In this document: one piece after another, positions 7,064 to 15,054 of the stretch
How the letters are laid out: every line of letters starts with the position of its first letter
Position numbering within the stretch: position 1 is the stretch's first letter
Assembly: GCA_903862415.1 (NCBI GenBank)
Contig: CAIOYD010000003.1
Location: forward strand, 1 to 49,778
From: an uncultured Oxalobacteraceae bacterium
GTDB lineage: Bacteria > Pseudomonadota > Gammaproteobacteria > Burkholderiales > Burkholderiaceae_D
Direction of reading: 5' to 3'
DNA: 49,778 nucleotides
The notes under the pieces: generated by a model
The model's input: only the letters and a program-made list of their open reading frames with translations
What the model was told of the DNA's origin: nothing
Databases searched by the model: none
Program-made: the position numbers and the translations under genes

Positions 7064-8203
7064 ATGAAAATACAAAAAGAAATTTTATCGCTGACCACGC
7101 TCAGATTTGTTGGCGCTTTTTATGTCTTTCTGTTTCACATAAACATGCGATGGCCTCTGGCAGACATAACTAGCATCGCAGGTAGGATTTTAGTCCATGG
7201 TGCCATTGGCATGAGTCTGTTTTTTGTTCTTTCTGGCTTCGTTTTGGCATATCGATTTAACGACGGCATTGAAAACATATACTCCTATGCATTCATGCGC
7301 TTTTCGCGAATTTACCCTGTTTATCTGATCGCAGCAATTTCAACACTCCCTTGGCTAATCTCTACTTTCTCAAACCTGCCTGCAGCACCCGGCTATTTAG
7401 TTGGTCGTTATGCTTATATTATTTTTGCCAATATCCTACTTGTTCAGGCCTGGATGCCACAGCTGTTCAGCTATTGGAATGACAGTGCCAGTTGGTCAAT
7501 TTCTGTTGAAGCCTTTTTTTACGCGCTATTTCCATTCGTGCTTGAACCAATGAGAAAACTATCCAACAGAAGCCTGTATATTACGATCGCTATTTTTCTG
7601 CTGGCAACCTCTTTGCCAGGAATTTCCTATTTTCTCTTTCCCAATCCACCAGAAACCACCATTTTTTATGCGATTCCCATTTTCAGATTAGCAGAATTTC
7701 TCTGCGGTCTTGCATGTGGGCTGCTATATTCAAGAGGTATTCGGATTCGATTCCCCACCCTGGCAACCACGGTTAGTATGGCAATGCTTGGGACTTTTCT
7801 GGTTTATGGGCCCCAATTATGGGTAGTGACATTGAATTGGATTGTAGTGCCGACAGTAGCCGTGTTAATTTTCAGTTTTGCCTCTCTTAATAAAGGCATC
7901 CTGTTTCAACTGGCAACGAGCAGGCCATTCGTCAGTCTGGGTCACATCAGCTATTCGTTTTATTCCATCCAGACTTTGATTATTTATCTGTGTATAGATC
8001 ACCACGATAAGCTGATATCTTATTTCCCACAATTGTCATCCAATTGGAAATTCTTCCTCTTTGCCTTCATCACACTGACAATCATGGCATCAATTTCTTT
8101 TTATATCCTTGAGGTAAATCTTCGTGATTACATGAATAAAATCTGGAGAAAGAAGAATAATCGCCTCAGCGCATCCAAGAATATTTCTGATACTGCAACA
8201 TGA
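7064..8203 (+). CDS. Acyltransferase 3 family membrane protein (OafA-like) 1
   Basis: A 379-residue polytopic membrane protein of the acyltransferase-3 family. The N-terminus reads LTTLRFVGAFYVFLFHINMRWP, with the conserved Arg and the catalytic-type His in the first helix, followed by GMSLFFVLSGFVLAYRF, the family's second signature. About ten hydrophobic segments follow. Such enzymes O-acetylate surface sugars using cytoplasmic acyl-CoA. It lies next to the polysaccharide cluster but outside its operon and on the opposite strand, like phage- or island-borne O-antigen modification genes. The acceptor is unknown; the cluster's O-antigen is the obvious candidate. Confidence 0.85.
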   Translation: MKIQKEILSLTTLRFVGAFYVFLFHINMRWPLADITSIAGRILVHGAIGMSLFFVLSGFVLAYRFNDGIENIYSYAFMRFSRIYPVYLIAAISTLPWLISTFSNLPAAPGYLVGRYAYIIFANILLVQAWMPQLFSYWNDSASWSISVEAFFYALFPFVLEPMRKLSNRSLYITIAIFLLATSLPGISYFLFPNPPETTIFYAIPIFRLAEFLCGLACGLLYSRGIRIRFPTLATTVSMAMLGTFLVYGPQLWVVTLNWIVVPTVAVLIFSFASLNKGILFQLATSRPFVSLGHISYSFYSIQTLIIYLCIDHHDKLISYFPQLSSNWKFFLFAFITLTIMASISFYILEVNLRDYMNKIWRKKNNRLSASKNISDTAT

Positions 8204-8483
8204 AATGTATGCGGTGACGTAGAGCCGGTGGGTGCGAGACTTTATGTGACCGTACGGGATGTAATCTACGATACTTTTGCATTGCCATTTGGCGCCACTA
8301 TGCCCTCCTGCGACCCGGGATGCCGCTGGAAAATAAATAGTCTCAGAATTGGCCCGTGAAACCGGCATCACGTAGCAAACACTTTATACTTGGCGCCGTA
8401 AGCTTAAGAATCAGGGAATAGCCGTGCCAGGTCGGTTGACAAACGCCGAGTATCTACAAAAGTCACTGTGATTCAAATTGCAG
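8204..8483. other. Spacer between convergent acyltransferase genes
   Basis: 280 bp of moderate GC between two AT-rich genes. A minus-strand frame of about 90 codons crosses it but overlaps the end of the first acyltransferase and resembles nothing I know. TTGGCGCC occurs twice, near 8290 and 8391. No terminator with a T tract is visible. The base composition differs from both flanks, which suggests a junction left by past recombination. Confidence 0.4.
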
Positions 8484-9758
8484 TCAAATATTTTTAAGAA
8501 TTTCAGTCCTTTTTCCTTCAAACTCATCTTGAGAAATCAAACCTTTTTGAAAAATTGAATGCAGTTGTTCTAGTCTAACTTCATTATTTACAATCTTTGA
8601 TTGTAAATAATTTGATTCTGAATCTGTGACTTTGTCGGTTTTGGAAAAATATTTCAAACCTAACGTCTTCTTTGAAAACATGGAATTTAAGTAGCCAACC
8701 AATATTTTCGATGCAATCAAAAGTGGATACTCAACACAGCGATAAAGAATAATTGATGCAAAAATTGAAGCTAATACATTTAGTAAAACAAAAAGTACAG
8801 CATTTAGCTGTATGGAATAGATCACTAAGAAAAATGGCAATGTCGTCACAATTAACCAGTGGGTAAGATAAAGACTATAACTGGCATCCCCAAGAGACAC
8901 GAAATACTTATGAATTTTTATTTTTCCTTCAGAAAATAGAGCCAAAGAAACCATACTATATGCTATACCACCCCAAACGATAGGCCTGAATAATGAGTGC
9001 TCGAACAAATTTTTAAATTTGTAAAATATAAATAAATTAATTGCATTAGTTAAAACAAATAAAATAAAAGTGAATTTTAAAGATAGTTTTTCATGAGACC
9101 AAACAGAGTAAAGCAATACCCCATACCCGAATTCAATCATCAATGGATTGAATAAAACATTGAATAAAGAGTAAGTAATTGGAGCTTTTAATAAGTATGA
9201 AAGCAAAGTAATTGTGACAATAATTGCAAAGCTATTTAATCGATTTACTCCAAACGCAATAGTTGCAGAAATAAACACATAAAACCAAAACTCATAGATA
9301 AGAGTCCAGCCAACACTATAGATAGGACCGGATGAAAAATTTGTAAACGTAAATGATCTAATAATAGTTTCAGCATCAATATTTGAAAACTTATAATTGG
9401 GTTGAAGCCAAAATGGACACGGATCCGCCCAAGATGGACAATTGACAGATATAAAACTTAAATATATTGATAAGACCAAAAACAACCAATATAGGGGCAC
9501 AACCCTTAATATCCGCTTGATTAAAAAACTTGCTGCATTTCCTATCCCATATTTTGTATTTTTTGCAATATAAAACATGATGAAGCCAGAAATTACGAAA
9601 AAAATATCAACTCCAATAGCTCCAAAACCAAAAAAATCTTCTTTAATTCCTGCTCCACTAAATTGAGACATTGGGACATGTGCAAATACAACCAAAAATG
9701 CGGCTAAGAATCTCAAAACTTGAATATTTTTAAGTTCTTTTTGAGTGCTGTTATTCAT
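8484..9758 (-). CDS. Acyltransferase 3 family membrane protein 2 with SHOCT-like tail
   Basis: About 424 residues from ATG 9758; an upstream TTG at 9776 would add six. The N-terminus has IQVLRFLAAFLVVFAHVPM with the conserved Arg and His, then IGVDIFFVISGFIMFYI: the acyltransferase-3 signature. About ten membrane helices follow, including an LGDASYSLYLTHW motif near the C-terminal helices. After the last helix a soluble tail ends in a helix pair, LEQLHSIFQKGLISQDEFE, which fits the SHOCT domain. Base composition is far more AT-rich than the flanking genome (poly-A/T codons such as AAA, ATA and TTT dominate), a sign of horizontal acquisition. Substrate unknown; surface sugar O-acylation is the family expectation. 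Confidence 0.85.
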   Translation of the reverse strand: MNNSTQKELKNIQVLRFLAAFLVVFAHVPMSQFSGAGIKEDFFGFGAIGVDIFFVISGFIMFYIAKNTKYGIGNAASFLIKRILRVVPLYWLFLVLSIYLSFISVNCPSWADPCPFWLQPNYKFSNIDAETIIRSFTFTNFSSGPIYSVGWTLIYEFWFYVFISATIAFGVNRLNSFAIIVTITLLSYLLKAPITYSLFNVLFNPLMIEFGYGVLLYSVWSHEKLSLKFTFILFVLTNAINLFIFYKFKNLFEHSLFRPIVWGGIAYSMVSLALFSEGKIKIHKYFVSLGDASYSLYLTHWLIVTTLPFFLVIYSIQLNAVLFVLLNVLASIFASIILYRCVEYPLLIASKILVGYLNSMFSKKTLGLKYFSKTDKVTDSESNYLQSKIVNNEVRLEQLHSIFQKGLISQDEFEGKRTEILKNI

Positions 9759-10305
9759 CTTATCTAATCCCAACAATGAAAGATATTGTGCTTCTGGACG
9801 TGCTGCGCTATTTTTAACGTTAGCCGAATCCGTCTGAGCTGAGGCTACCGTGTTTCATACGACTTCGATTAAACAACCCTACAACTACATTAGGAGTCTG
9901 CGCGACAGAAGGATTTCAGACAAATTTCAGGCCTTTTCTGGGGTCGCATTGGCCTAAATATATTTAACGCCCTATTTGTGCCACTTCGATTGATTAATAA
10001 CGAAATTTTATCGCATCAAGCTTTTTATCATCTAGTTTGCACATAACAATTGAATTCATTGCAATTCTATAATTCACGTGCTATTAAGTTGCAGTGACAA
10101 TTTTCATACAATTACCTGACCGATAGTTTTTCCTGACAATACGCAGATCTATATTAATATCATCGGGTAGTCCCTGTTTAATTACTACTTGTTATCAAAC
10201 TTTTTTGAATTAAATTTAGCTGATCTATCTTATTAAGGCGTGTTTTTGGTTTGTTTTCCGTTTTATCTAAACATTTCTTTTCTGTGTAGGCAGTCGAGGT
10301 TTTAA

Positions 10306-10325
10306 GGGGAGCGCAGCGAATCCCC
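10306..10325. other. Small hairpin GGGGA/TCCCC
   Basis: GGGGA at 10306-10310 and TCCCC at 10321-10325 enclose GCGCAGCGAA. The loop resembles the loop of the GTGTATTA repeats (GCGCAGCG). It could be a further member of that palindrome style or an independent REP-like unit. It stands alone in AT-rich DNA. Confidence 0.4.
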
Positions 10326-10473
10326 TCCCTCAAGATGATAGATTTATTTTTATTTGAACGAAGTTACACGGTTAATATGTAATATAGGGCGACTTTCATT
10401 GTCTTAATGGAATTTCGCAGATGTACTTAATCCTTTGAAAAATGAATAAAATTTTAATGCAATATTTGAAGGT

Positions 10474-10501
10474 AATCCTTAGCGTACGGGGAATAAGGAT
10501 T
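10474..10501 (-). terminator. Possible hairpin at the 3' end of the polysaccharide operon
   Basis: AATCCTTA (10474-10481) and TAAGGATT (10494-10501) form a perfect 8-bp stem with a 12-nt loop. It lies about 45 bp past the stop of the last operon gene on the minus strand. There is no T tract, so factor-independent termination is uncertain. Confidence 0.3.
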
Positions 10502-10544
10502 CCATTCCATTTTCTTAAACTATTTTCAGTTATATTCAGATGCA

Positions 10545-11105
10545 TTAATGCGTAATGCCATCCCGCCGGATAACTTTTAAAAAAGTCAGCAACAAAATTT
10601 TAACGTCGAGCAAAAAGCTGCGATGCTCAAGGTAATAGGCATCGAGCTTCACTTTTTGCGGAATTGGCAATTCATCGCGTCCATTAATTTGCGCCCAGCC
10701 AGTTAAGCCCGGCAACAAGGTATGCACCTGCTGCTCAGTACGCAAACCGATCAAATCATCCTGATTATATAAAGCCGGACGTGGTCCTACAAAACTCATA
10801 TCTCCACACAAAATACTCCATAACTGCGGCAATTCATCCAGACTGGATTTACGCAAAAAAGAGCCTATCGGTGTTAAATACTGATCAGGATTCGTCAGCA
10901 AATGCGTCGCTACCGCAGGCGTTTCGACCTGCATGGTTCTGAATTTGGGCATGCGGAAAATTTTATTATCCTGCCCCAACCGGTCAGACCAGTAAACAAC
11001 CGGCCCGCGCGAGGTTAGTTTCACCAACAAAGCCACCAGCAAAACCGGAATGAGCAAAAGCAGCAGTGCGGACAAACACAAGAACAAATCAAATAATCTT
11101 TTCAT
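10545..11105 (-). CDS. Initiating undecaprenyl-phosphate sugar phosphotransferase (PglC/WcaJ C-terminal type)
   Basis: A 186-residue short-form bacterial sugar transferase with one N-terminal hydrophobic segment (LFLCLSALLLLLIPVLLVALL) and the catalytic core: KFRTM, SSLDELPQLW, GDMSFVGPRP and PGLTGWAQINGRDEL. It lacks the N-terminal multi-helix domain of WbaP/WcaJ. The start at 11105 has AGGGA 5 nt upstream. The family transfers a sugar-1-phosphate from a UDP-sugar to undecaprenyl phosphate, beginning the repeat unit. With a 4,6-dehydratase in the operon, a 2-acetamido-2,6-dideoxyhexose is a likely first sugar, by inference. It is the last gene of the operon. Confidence 0.9.
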   Translation of the reverse strand: MKRLFDLFLCLSALLLLLIPVLLVALLVKLTSRGPVVYWSDRLGQDNKIFRMPKFRTMQVETPAVATHLLTNPDQYLTPIGSFLRKSSLDELPQLWSILCGDMSFVGPRPALYNQDDLIGLRTEQQVHTLLPGLTGWAQINGRDELPIPQKVKLDAYYLEHRSFLLDVKILLLTFLKVIRRDGITH

Positions 11106-11150
11106 ATTTCCCTGACGATCGAACAATACCTATCTATACCAACAAAACAA

Positions 11151-12158
11151 TTAACTGAAAATTTCATTCAGCCAGCAACGCAGACTGTATTTTGCGTAAA
11201 CTGACTGATCTGGCATCACATACGGCGACTGAATAAATTCGGCCGGAATGACCGGCATTAACCTGTCGACTACCAACACATTTTTCGGACAATAAAAATC
11301 ATAATTCACCACATCCGGGTTAGTGGTGATTATTTTTTTTTGCGCGCCTAAACTTTCAATCGTACGCATCGTCAGGCCAGACTGACGTGGGTGATGAATA
11401 TCGATCATAATCTTGCAACGCGCAACCAGGCTCAGCGTTTGTGACGTATCAAGAGAATTCCACTCAACATCATTCCAGGGGACCAGACGAAACTGAGCAT
11501 CAAAAATTTTACGCAGCAAGAATACCCAGCGACTCTGATAAAAAAAGTACGCAAATAATTTCACCTGCGGCATAACACGTTTGGCGCTCTGCCAGATCCG
11601 CTGCACCACCGCATAGCGGTCAGAATGAATCGATCCCAAAAACAATAAATCAATCACTTCATCCTGCTGGATAACTGGTTGATGCACAGCCAAATCCTCA
11701 TATGCCCGAACATAAAACAAGGGCAAATGCCTGACCTGATTATCCTGACAGTCACGCCGGTCAAAACTGTATACCTTATCGAAACAGGCAAATTTTTCTT
11801 TGCTGTTTTTAAAATTGGCCAGTGAATCCCATGAGTAATACAGGAAGCGTGCAAGCGGCTGCGATTGACGTAATTGCTCAATTCGTTGGGCTGAAAAAGC
11901 TTCACCCTTTATCACAAACACCACGTCGTATTGATAATCCCGGGCGTTGGCAATAATGCGGTCAAAGTAAGCATCGCTCAACGTCGAGACTAATTCTGGG
12001 CGAAAACGAATCAACGCCTTCATGAACGACGATGAAGCTGGCCTGTCATCGTACCAGTCTACGTCACAACCGATCAATTCCAATTCATGTTTGATCGCTT
12101 GTTCATAACCAAAAAATTTTGGAGCAATAAAAAGTACCCGCATACCCTTAGCTATCAT
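11151..12158 (-). CDS. Glycosyltransferase-like protein of the surface glycan cluster
   Basis: A 335-residue soluble protein with a GT-B-like pattern: an N-terminal half beginning MRVLFIAPKFFGYE and a C-terminal half with IDLLFLGSIHSDRY, then RTIESLGAQKKIITTNPDV, similar to the sugar-nucleotide-binding region of family-1-type and CgeB-like transferases. The first ATG (12158) overlaps the preceding stop as ATGA, with GGTGGG just upstream. A second ATG five codons later (12143) is possible. The donor is probably one of the dTDP sugars made by the cluster. Family assignment is by pattern and moderately secure; acceptor and linkage cannot be read. Confidence 0.65.
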   Translation of the reverse strand: MIAKGMRVLFIAPKFFGYEQAIKHELELIGCDVDWYDDRPASSSFMKALIRFRPELVSTLSDAYFDRIIANARDYQYDVVFVIKGEAFSAQRIEQLRQSQPLARFLYYSWDSLANFKNSKEKFACFDKVYSFDRRDCQDNQVRHLPLFYVRAYEDLAVHQPVIQQDEVIDLLFLGSIHSDRYAVVQRIWQSAKRVMPQVKLFAYFFYQSRWVFLLRKIFDAQFRLVPWNDVEWNSLDTSQTLSLVARCKIMIDIHHPRQSGLTMRTIESLGAQKKIITTNPDVVNYDFYCPKNVLVVDRLMPVIPAEFIQSPYVMPDQSVYAKYSLRCWLNEIFS

Positions 12159-12706
12159 AGCCCACCATGTGGTTGAACAACTTGCGCAGGAATTCCGACT
12201 ACGGTCGCACCTGCAGGCACATCCTGAAGCACGACTGCATTAGCACCAACCCTGGCTCCATCACCCAGCATCACCCCACCCAATACTTTAGCGCCCGCAC
12301 CGACAATCACATTACTGCCAACAACCGGACGTGAAGCATCCGTAAACACCAGATCGATTTCGCGTGCTCCGAAGGTCACATTATGATAAATCGTGGCATT
12401 GGCACCGATCGTATGCGCACCGATTACCGTACCCTGGGTGTGAGGAAAATACAGTCCTGGGCCAATGTCGCAGCGCACGGCAATTTCCAGTCCAAAAAAA
12501 ACAAAATTAAACAGTGAAAACAGTTTTGCCAGCGGAGATAAACCATGCTGATAACACCAGTGCGACAAGCGAAAGACCACCACTGGCATAAACCGGGGCG
12601 AGAAGGACTTGAGCAGCAGGCTCCACATCCCCGGCTTCCTGTCGGGTTGGCCGCCCACGGCAAACTGACGCACCAGATCAGCAAAGAGAAGTTCTTTCAG
12701 AGTCAT
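12155..12706 (-). CDS. Hexapeptide acetyltransferase, CysE/SAT-like
   Basis: A 183-residue left-handed beta-helix acyltransferase. The N-terminal half is helical (FMPVVVFRLSHWCYQHG), as in serine acetyltransferases. The C-terminal half carries hexapeptide repeats (IGPGLYFPHTQGTVIGAHTI, then VGSNVIVGAGAKVLGGVMLG), including the HTQG segment and a final VVGIPAQVV. It overlaps both neighbours by 4 bp (ATGA). In polysaccharide clusters such proteins acetylate sugars. Here it is the only candidate in the operon for N-acetylation of the 3-amino sugar made by the FdtA/FdtB-like pair, although its sequence looks more like CysE/WcaB-type O-acetyltransferases. Confidence 0.8.
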   Translation of the reverse strand: MTLKELLFADLVRQFAVGGQPDRKPGMWSLLLKSFSPRFMPVVVFRLSHWCYQHGLSPLAKLFSLFNFVFFGLEIAVRCDIGPGLYFPHTQGTVIGAHTIGANATIYHNVTFGAREIDLVFTDASRPVVGSNVIVGAGAKVLGGVMLGDGARVGANAVVLQDVPAGATVVGIPAQVVQPHGGL

Positions 12707-13833
12707 GACATCATCTTGCGTTTTTTAAGTTCGTCATTAGCCTTATCCAAACCATCTTCCGGCAAGGGTTGCGACAATACCCAACTGGCAAATTCGGCTA
12801 TTCCCTGCTTTAAGGACATGGCAGGGACAAAATTCAACTGGGTTTTAATTTGCGTCAAATCAGCATAACAATGCCGGATATCGCCCAGACGATATTGACC
12901 GGTGACATGCGGACGTACCGAACCCCCCAGTGCATCGACGAGCAAATTGGCGATCTGCATCACTGAGGTCGGCTCACCCACGCCGACATTGAAGGTACGG
13001 CCATTGGCGGCATCATTTTCCAACGCCAGCATCAATGCCTGCACCACATCATTCACATGCACAAAATCCCGGCTTTCGGCACCATCTTCAAAAATCGGTA
13101 ATGGCATGCTGCGACGAATCCGGGTAGAAAAAATCGACAAAATACCGGTATACGGATTATTAAGTGACTGACCGGCGCCATACACATTTTGAAACCGCAA
13201 AATAGCCGTGCCGATACCGAGCGAATCACCAGCGATACGAATCAAATCTTCCTGGGCATATTTGGTCGCCGCATAAATGGAGGCCGGACTCGGGCGAGCT
13301 GATTCAGGAGTTGGAATCGCGCTGATCTTGCCTTCGCACACCGGGCACAACGGGTCCCATAACGACTCCTGTAATTGCAAAGCCGAACGCGCACCCGGAT
13401 AAACCTGACCATGAACCGGACAGTGGTAGGCACCTTCTCCGTAAATGGAGCGTGAGGTCGCCAGTACGATTTTTTTGACCGAATGCGCATTGTTGGCCAA
13501 AAAATCCAGCATCTGCGCTGTAGCCTGGCTGTTGACCGCATTGTAGTGGGCAATCTGATACATCGATTGCGCCGTGCCGGTTTCCGCTGCCAGATGAATA
13601 ATGGCATCCACATTCCTGAGCGCTCCAGCCAGTGCGTCCTGATCACGCACATCACCACGAATAATTTCAATTCCCGGATCAGACAGAACTGCGCTGCCAA
13701 CCACAGGAATCACGCCATGAATCTGGGGCGACAAATTATCGAACAGGCGCACAGCATGCTTTCCTTCGCGACGCAGGGAAAGTGCAAGATTAGTGCCGAT
13801 GAAACCAAGACCGCCGGTAATTAAAATATTCAT
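12703..13833 (-). CDS. Extended SDR epimerase, dTDP-L-rhamnose 4-epimerase-like
   Basis: A 376-residue extended short-chain dehydrogenase: the NAD motif GGLGFIGTN at residues 7-15, and Tyr187/Lys191 in SIYAATK. A Cys-rich insertion sits between the substrate-binding Ser and Tyr: Cys138-x2-His141 and Cys163-x2-Cys166, spaced like a zinc site. From memory, this inserted CP...CPVC region with a G-QSMYE-type motif (here GTAQSMYQI) marks the dTDP-L-rhamnose 4-epimerase (Tle/WbiB-type) subgroup that makes dTDP-6-deoxy-L-talose. The operon's RmlABCD supplies dTDP-L-rhamnose as substrate. The exact reaction remains inference; another 4-epimerase activity is possible. Confidence 0.7.
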   Translation of the reverse strand: MNILITGGLGFIGTNLALSLRREGKHAVRLFDNLSPQIHGVIPVVGSAVLSDPGIEIIRGDVRDQDALAGALRNVDAIIHLAAETGTAQSMYQIAHYNAVNSQATAQMLDFLANNAHSVKKIVLATSRSIYGEGAYHCPVHGQVYPGARSALQLQESLWDPLCPVCEGKISAIPTPESARPSPASIYAATKYAQEDLIRIAGDSLGIGTAILRFQNVYGAGQSLNNPYTGILSIFSTRIRRSMPLPIFEDGAESRDFVHVNDVVQALMLALENDAANGRTFNVGVGEPTSVMQIANLLVDALGGSVRPHVTGQYRLGDIRHCYADLTQIKTQLNFVPAMSLKQGIAEFASWVLSQPLPEDGLDKANDELKKRKMMS

Positions 13834-13837
13834 AATA

Positions 13838-15040
13838 TCAGTCAGATTTTTGACGCATAAACATAGCGATAGGAACGATCAGGATAAGACCACCACTAAA
13901 GATCATAGGGGGCAATGAATTTATACAGAGATAAAATAATGAAATATAAAACACACATTTAATCGGAATATTATTCGATATAGCTAAAATTCTCACAATC
14001 AAAGCGAGAACGGCAGCATATAAGATTACTCCAAACCATGAAAAATTTACGTAGGCATCAATAAAATACACCGTATTCGAGGAGCCAGTTCCGGTCGCAT
14101 TTTGTCCCCATTGAAACTCAAATACATCTCTTTCCAAATTAATTTTTGGAACACCTGTTACCGAGGCGATTATGCCTACCGAAGATCCCAGAACATATTT
14201 TCCACCAAGCACCGAATCCTGAAATTTAAGCCAATCAATCGCTGTTGCGTATGGAATCCAAAAAATACGATTAGCAATATAATGGAGTTGGCTTTGGCCT
14301 GTAAATAATTGATAGTTCTCCGGAATTGCATTAGCACCTCCAACCAACTCTTCATTTTGACTGCTTGCGCCACCTCTGGATAAAAAAGAAACTGCCGCAA
14401 TAAACATAATAAGAAAAATAATCAGCCGGAAAAATTTATTATTTTTTTGCGTGTTTACCATCAATATAATGATGGGAACAATCGCCAATACAGCTACACT
14501 TTTTTCCAGTGTTAGCGCAAGGCAAAACAAAAATAATCCCAAAAAATGAAACCTCAATTTATGTTTAGTATAAAACAAAGAGGTAAGAGAATACGGAATT
14601 AAGGCCATGATAAAAAACGCATTGATATACGGAATAACACTTTCCCAACCTTCTCTGGTCCGCAGAAACATTTCCCGATTTTGTGCTAACTCATCAATAC
14701 TCGCTCCTTTAAACACCATAAATAACGGTATTTGCTCTGACGTCAAAATGGCATACAAAATGAGTGCAAAATATAGTGTAAAGATAAAATAAGAATGCGA
14801 ACCAACATCAAAGGCTAATTTATTGATGTTTTTTATCATTGATGTAAATTTCTGATTGCTGAAAATAAATTTAAGAAAAAACAAATAAGAAAAAATCGAA
14901 GTCAAAGCAATGGAAATAAATAAAAAGGCATAGGGCAATTCATATTTATAAAAACCAATAATGCTTTGAGGAAGATAAAAAAATGCAAGTACCCATAAAT
15001 GAAAATAGGGCATTTTTTTTAAATTGAGCAAATATTTCAT
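13838..15040 (-). CDS. wzy: O-antigen polymerase, Wzy-type
   Basis: A 400-residue, AT-rich, highly hydrophobic protein with about eleven membrane segments and a large polar loop (residues about 235-310) before NTVYFIDAYVNFSWFGVILY. That string matches the conserved C-terminal pattern of O-antigen polymerases. It is the only polytopic protein of the operon besides the flippase and the dehydratase membrane domain. Wzy proteins join repeat units on the periplasmic face. It sits 4 bp upstream of the epimerase gene. Identity rests on topology, context and the C-terminal motif, since Wzy sequences are poorly conserved. Confidence 0.8.
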   Translation of the reverse strand: MKYLLNLKKMPYFHLWVLAFFYLPQSIIGFYKYELPYAFLFISIALTSIFSYLFFLKFIFSNQKFTSMIKNINKLAFDVGSHSYFIFTLYFALILYAILTSEQIPLFMVFKGASIDELAQNREMFLRTREGWESVIPYINAFFIMALIPYSLTSLFYTKHKLRFHFLGLFLFCLALTLEKSVAVLAIVPIIILMVNTQKNNKFFRLIIFLIMFIAAVSFLSRGGASSQNEELVGGANAIPENYQLFTGQSQLHYIANRIFWIPYATAIDWLKFQDSVLGGKYVLGSSVGIIASVTGVPKINLERDVFEFQWGQNATGTGSSNTVYFIDAYVNFSWFGVILYAAVLALIVRILAISNNIPIKCVFYISLFYLCINSLPPMIFSGGLILIVPIAMFMRQKSD

Positions 15041-15054
15041 TTTTTATTTTGAAA

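Larger units (their letters stand above)
9759..10544. other. Gene-free AT-rich spacer of about 790 bp
   Basis: No open frame of coding character was found on either strand. The part around 9890-9950 has higher GC and contains GGAGTCTGCGCGACAGAAGG, which has the look of a mobile-element end, but I cannot name one. Two short hairpins lie at 10306-10325 and 10474-10501. The spacer separates the acyltransferases from the 3' end of the polysaccharide operon and may be decayed insertion-sequence or island DNA. Confidence 0.5.

Noticed and set aside
8090-8371. Minus-strand open frame of about 93 codons in the spacer between acyltransferases
   Set aside because: It overlaps the end of the first acyltransferase, lacks a ribosome-binding site and shows no family motif.
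9890-9950. Suspected insertion-sequence terminus (GGAGTCTGCGCGACAGAAGG)
   Set aside because: No matching inverted end and no transposase remnant could be found, so it is not listed as a mobile element.
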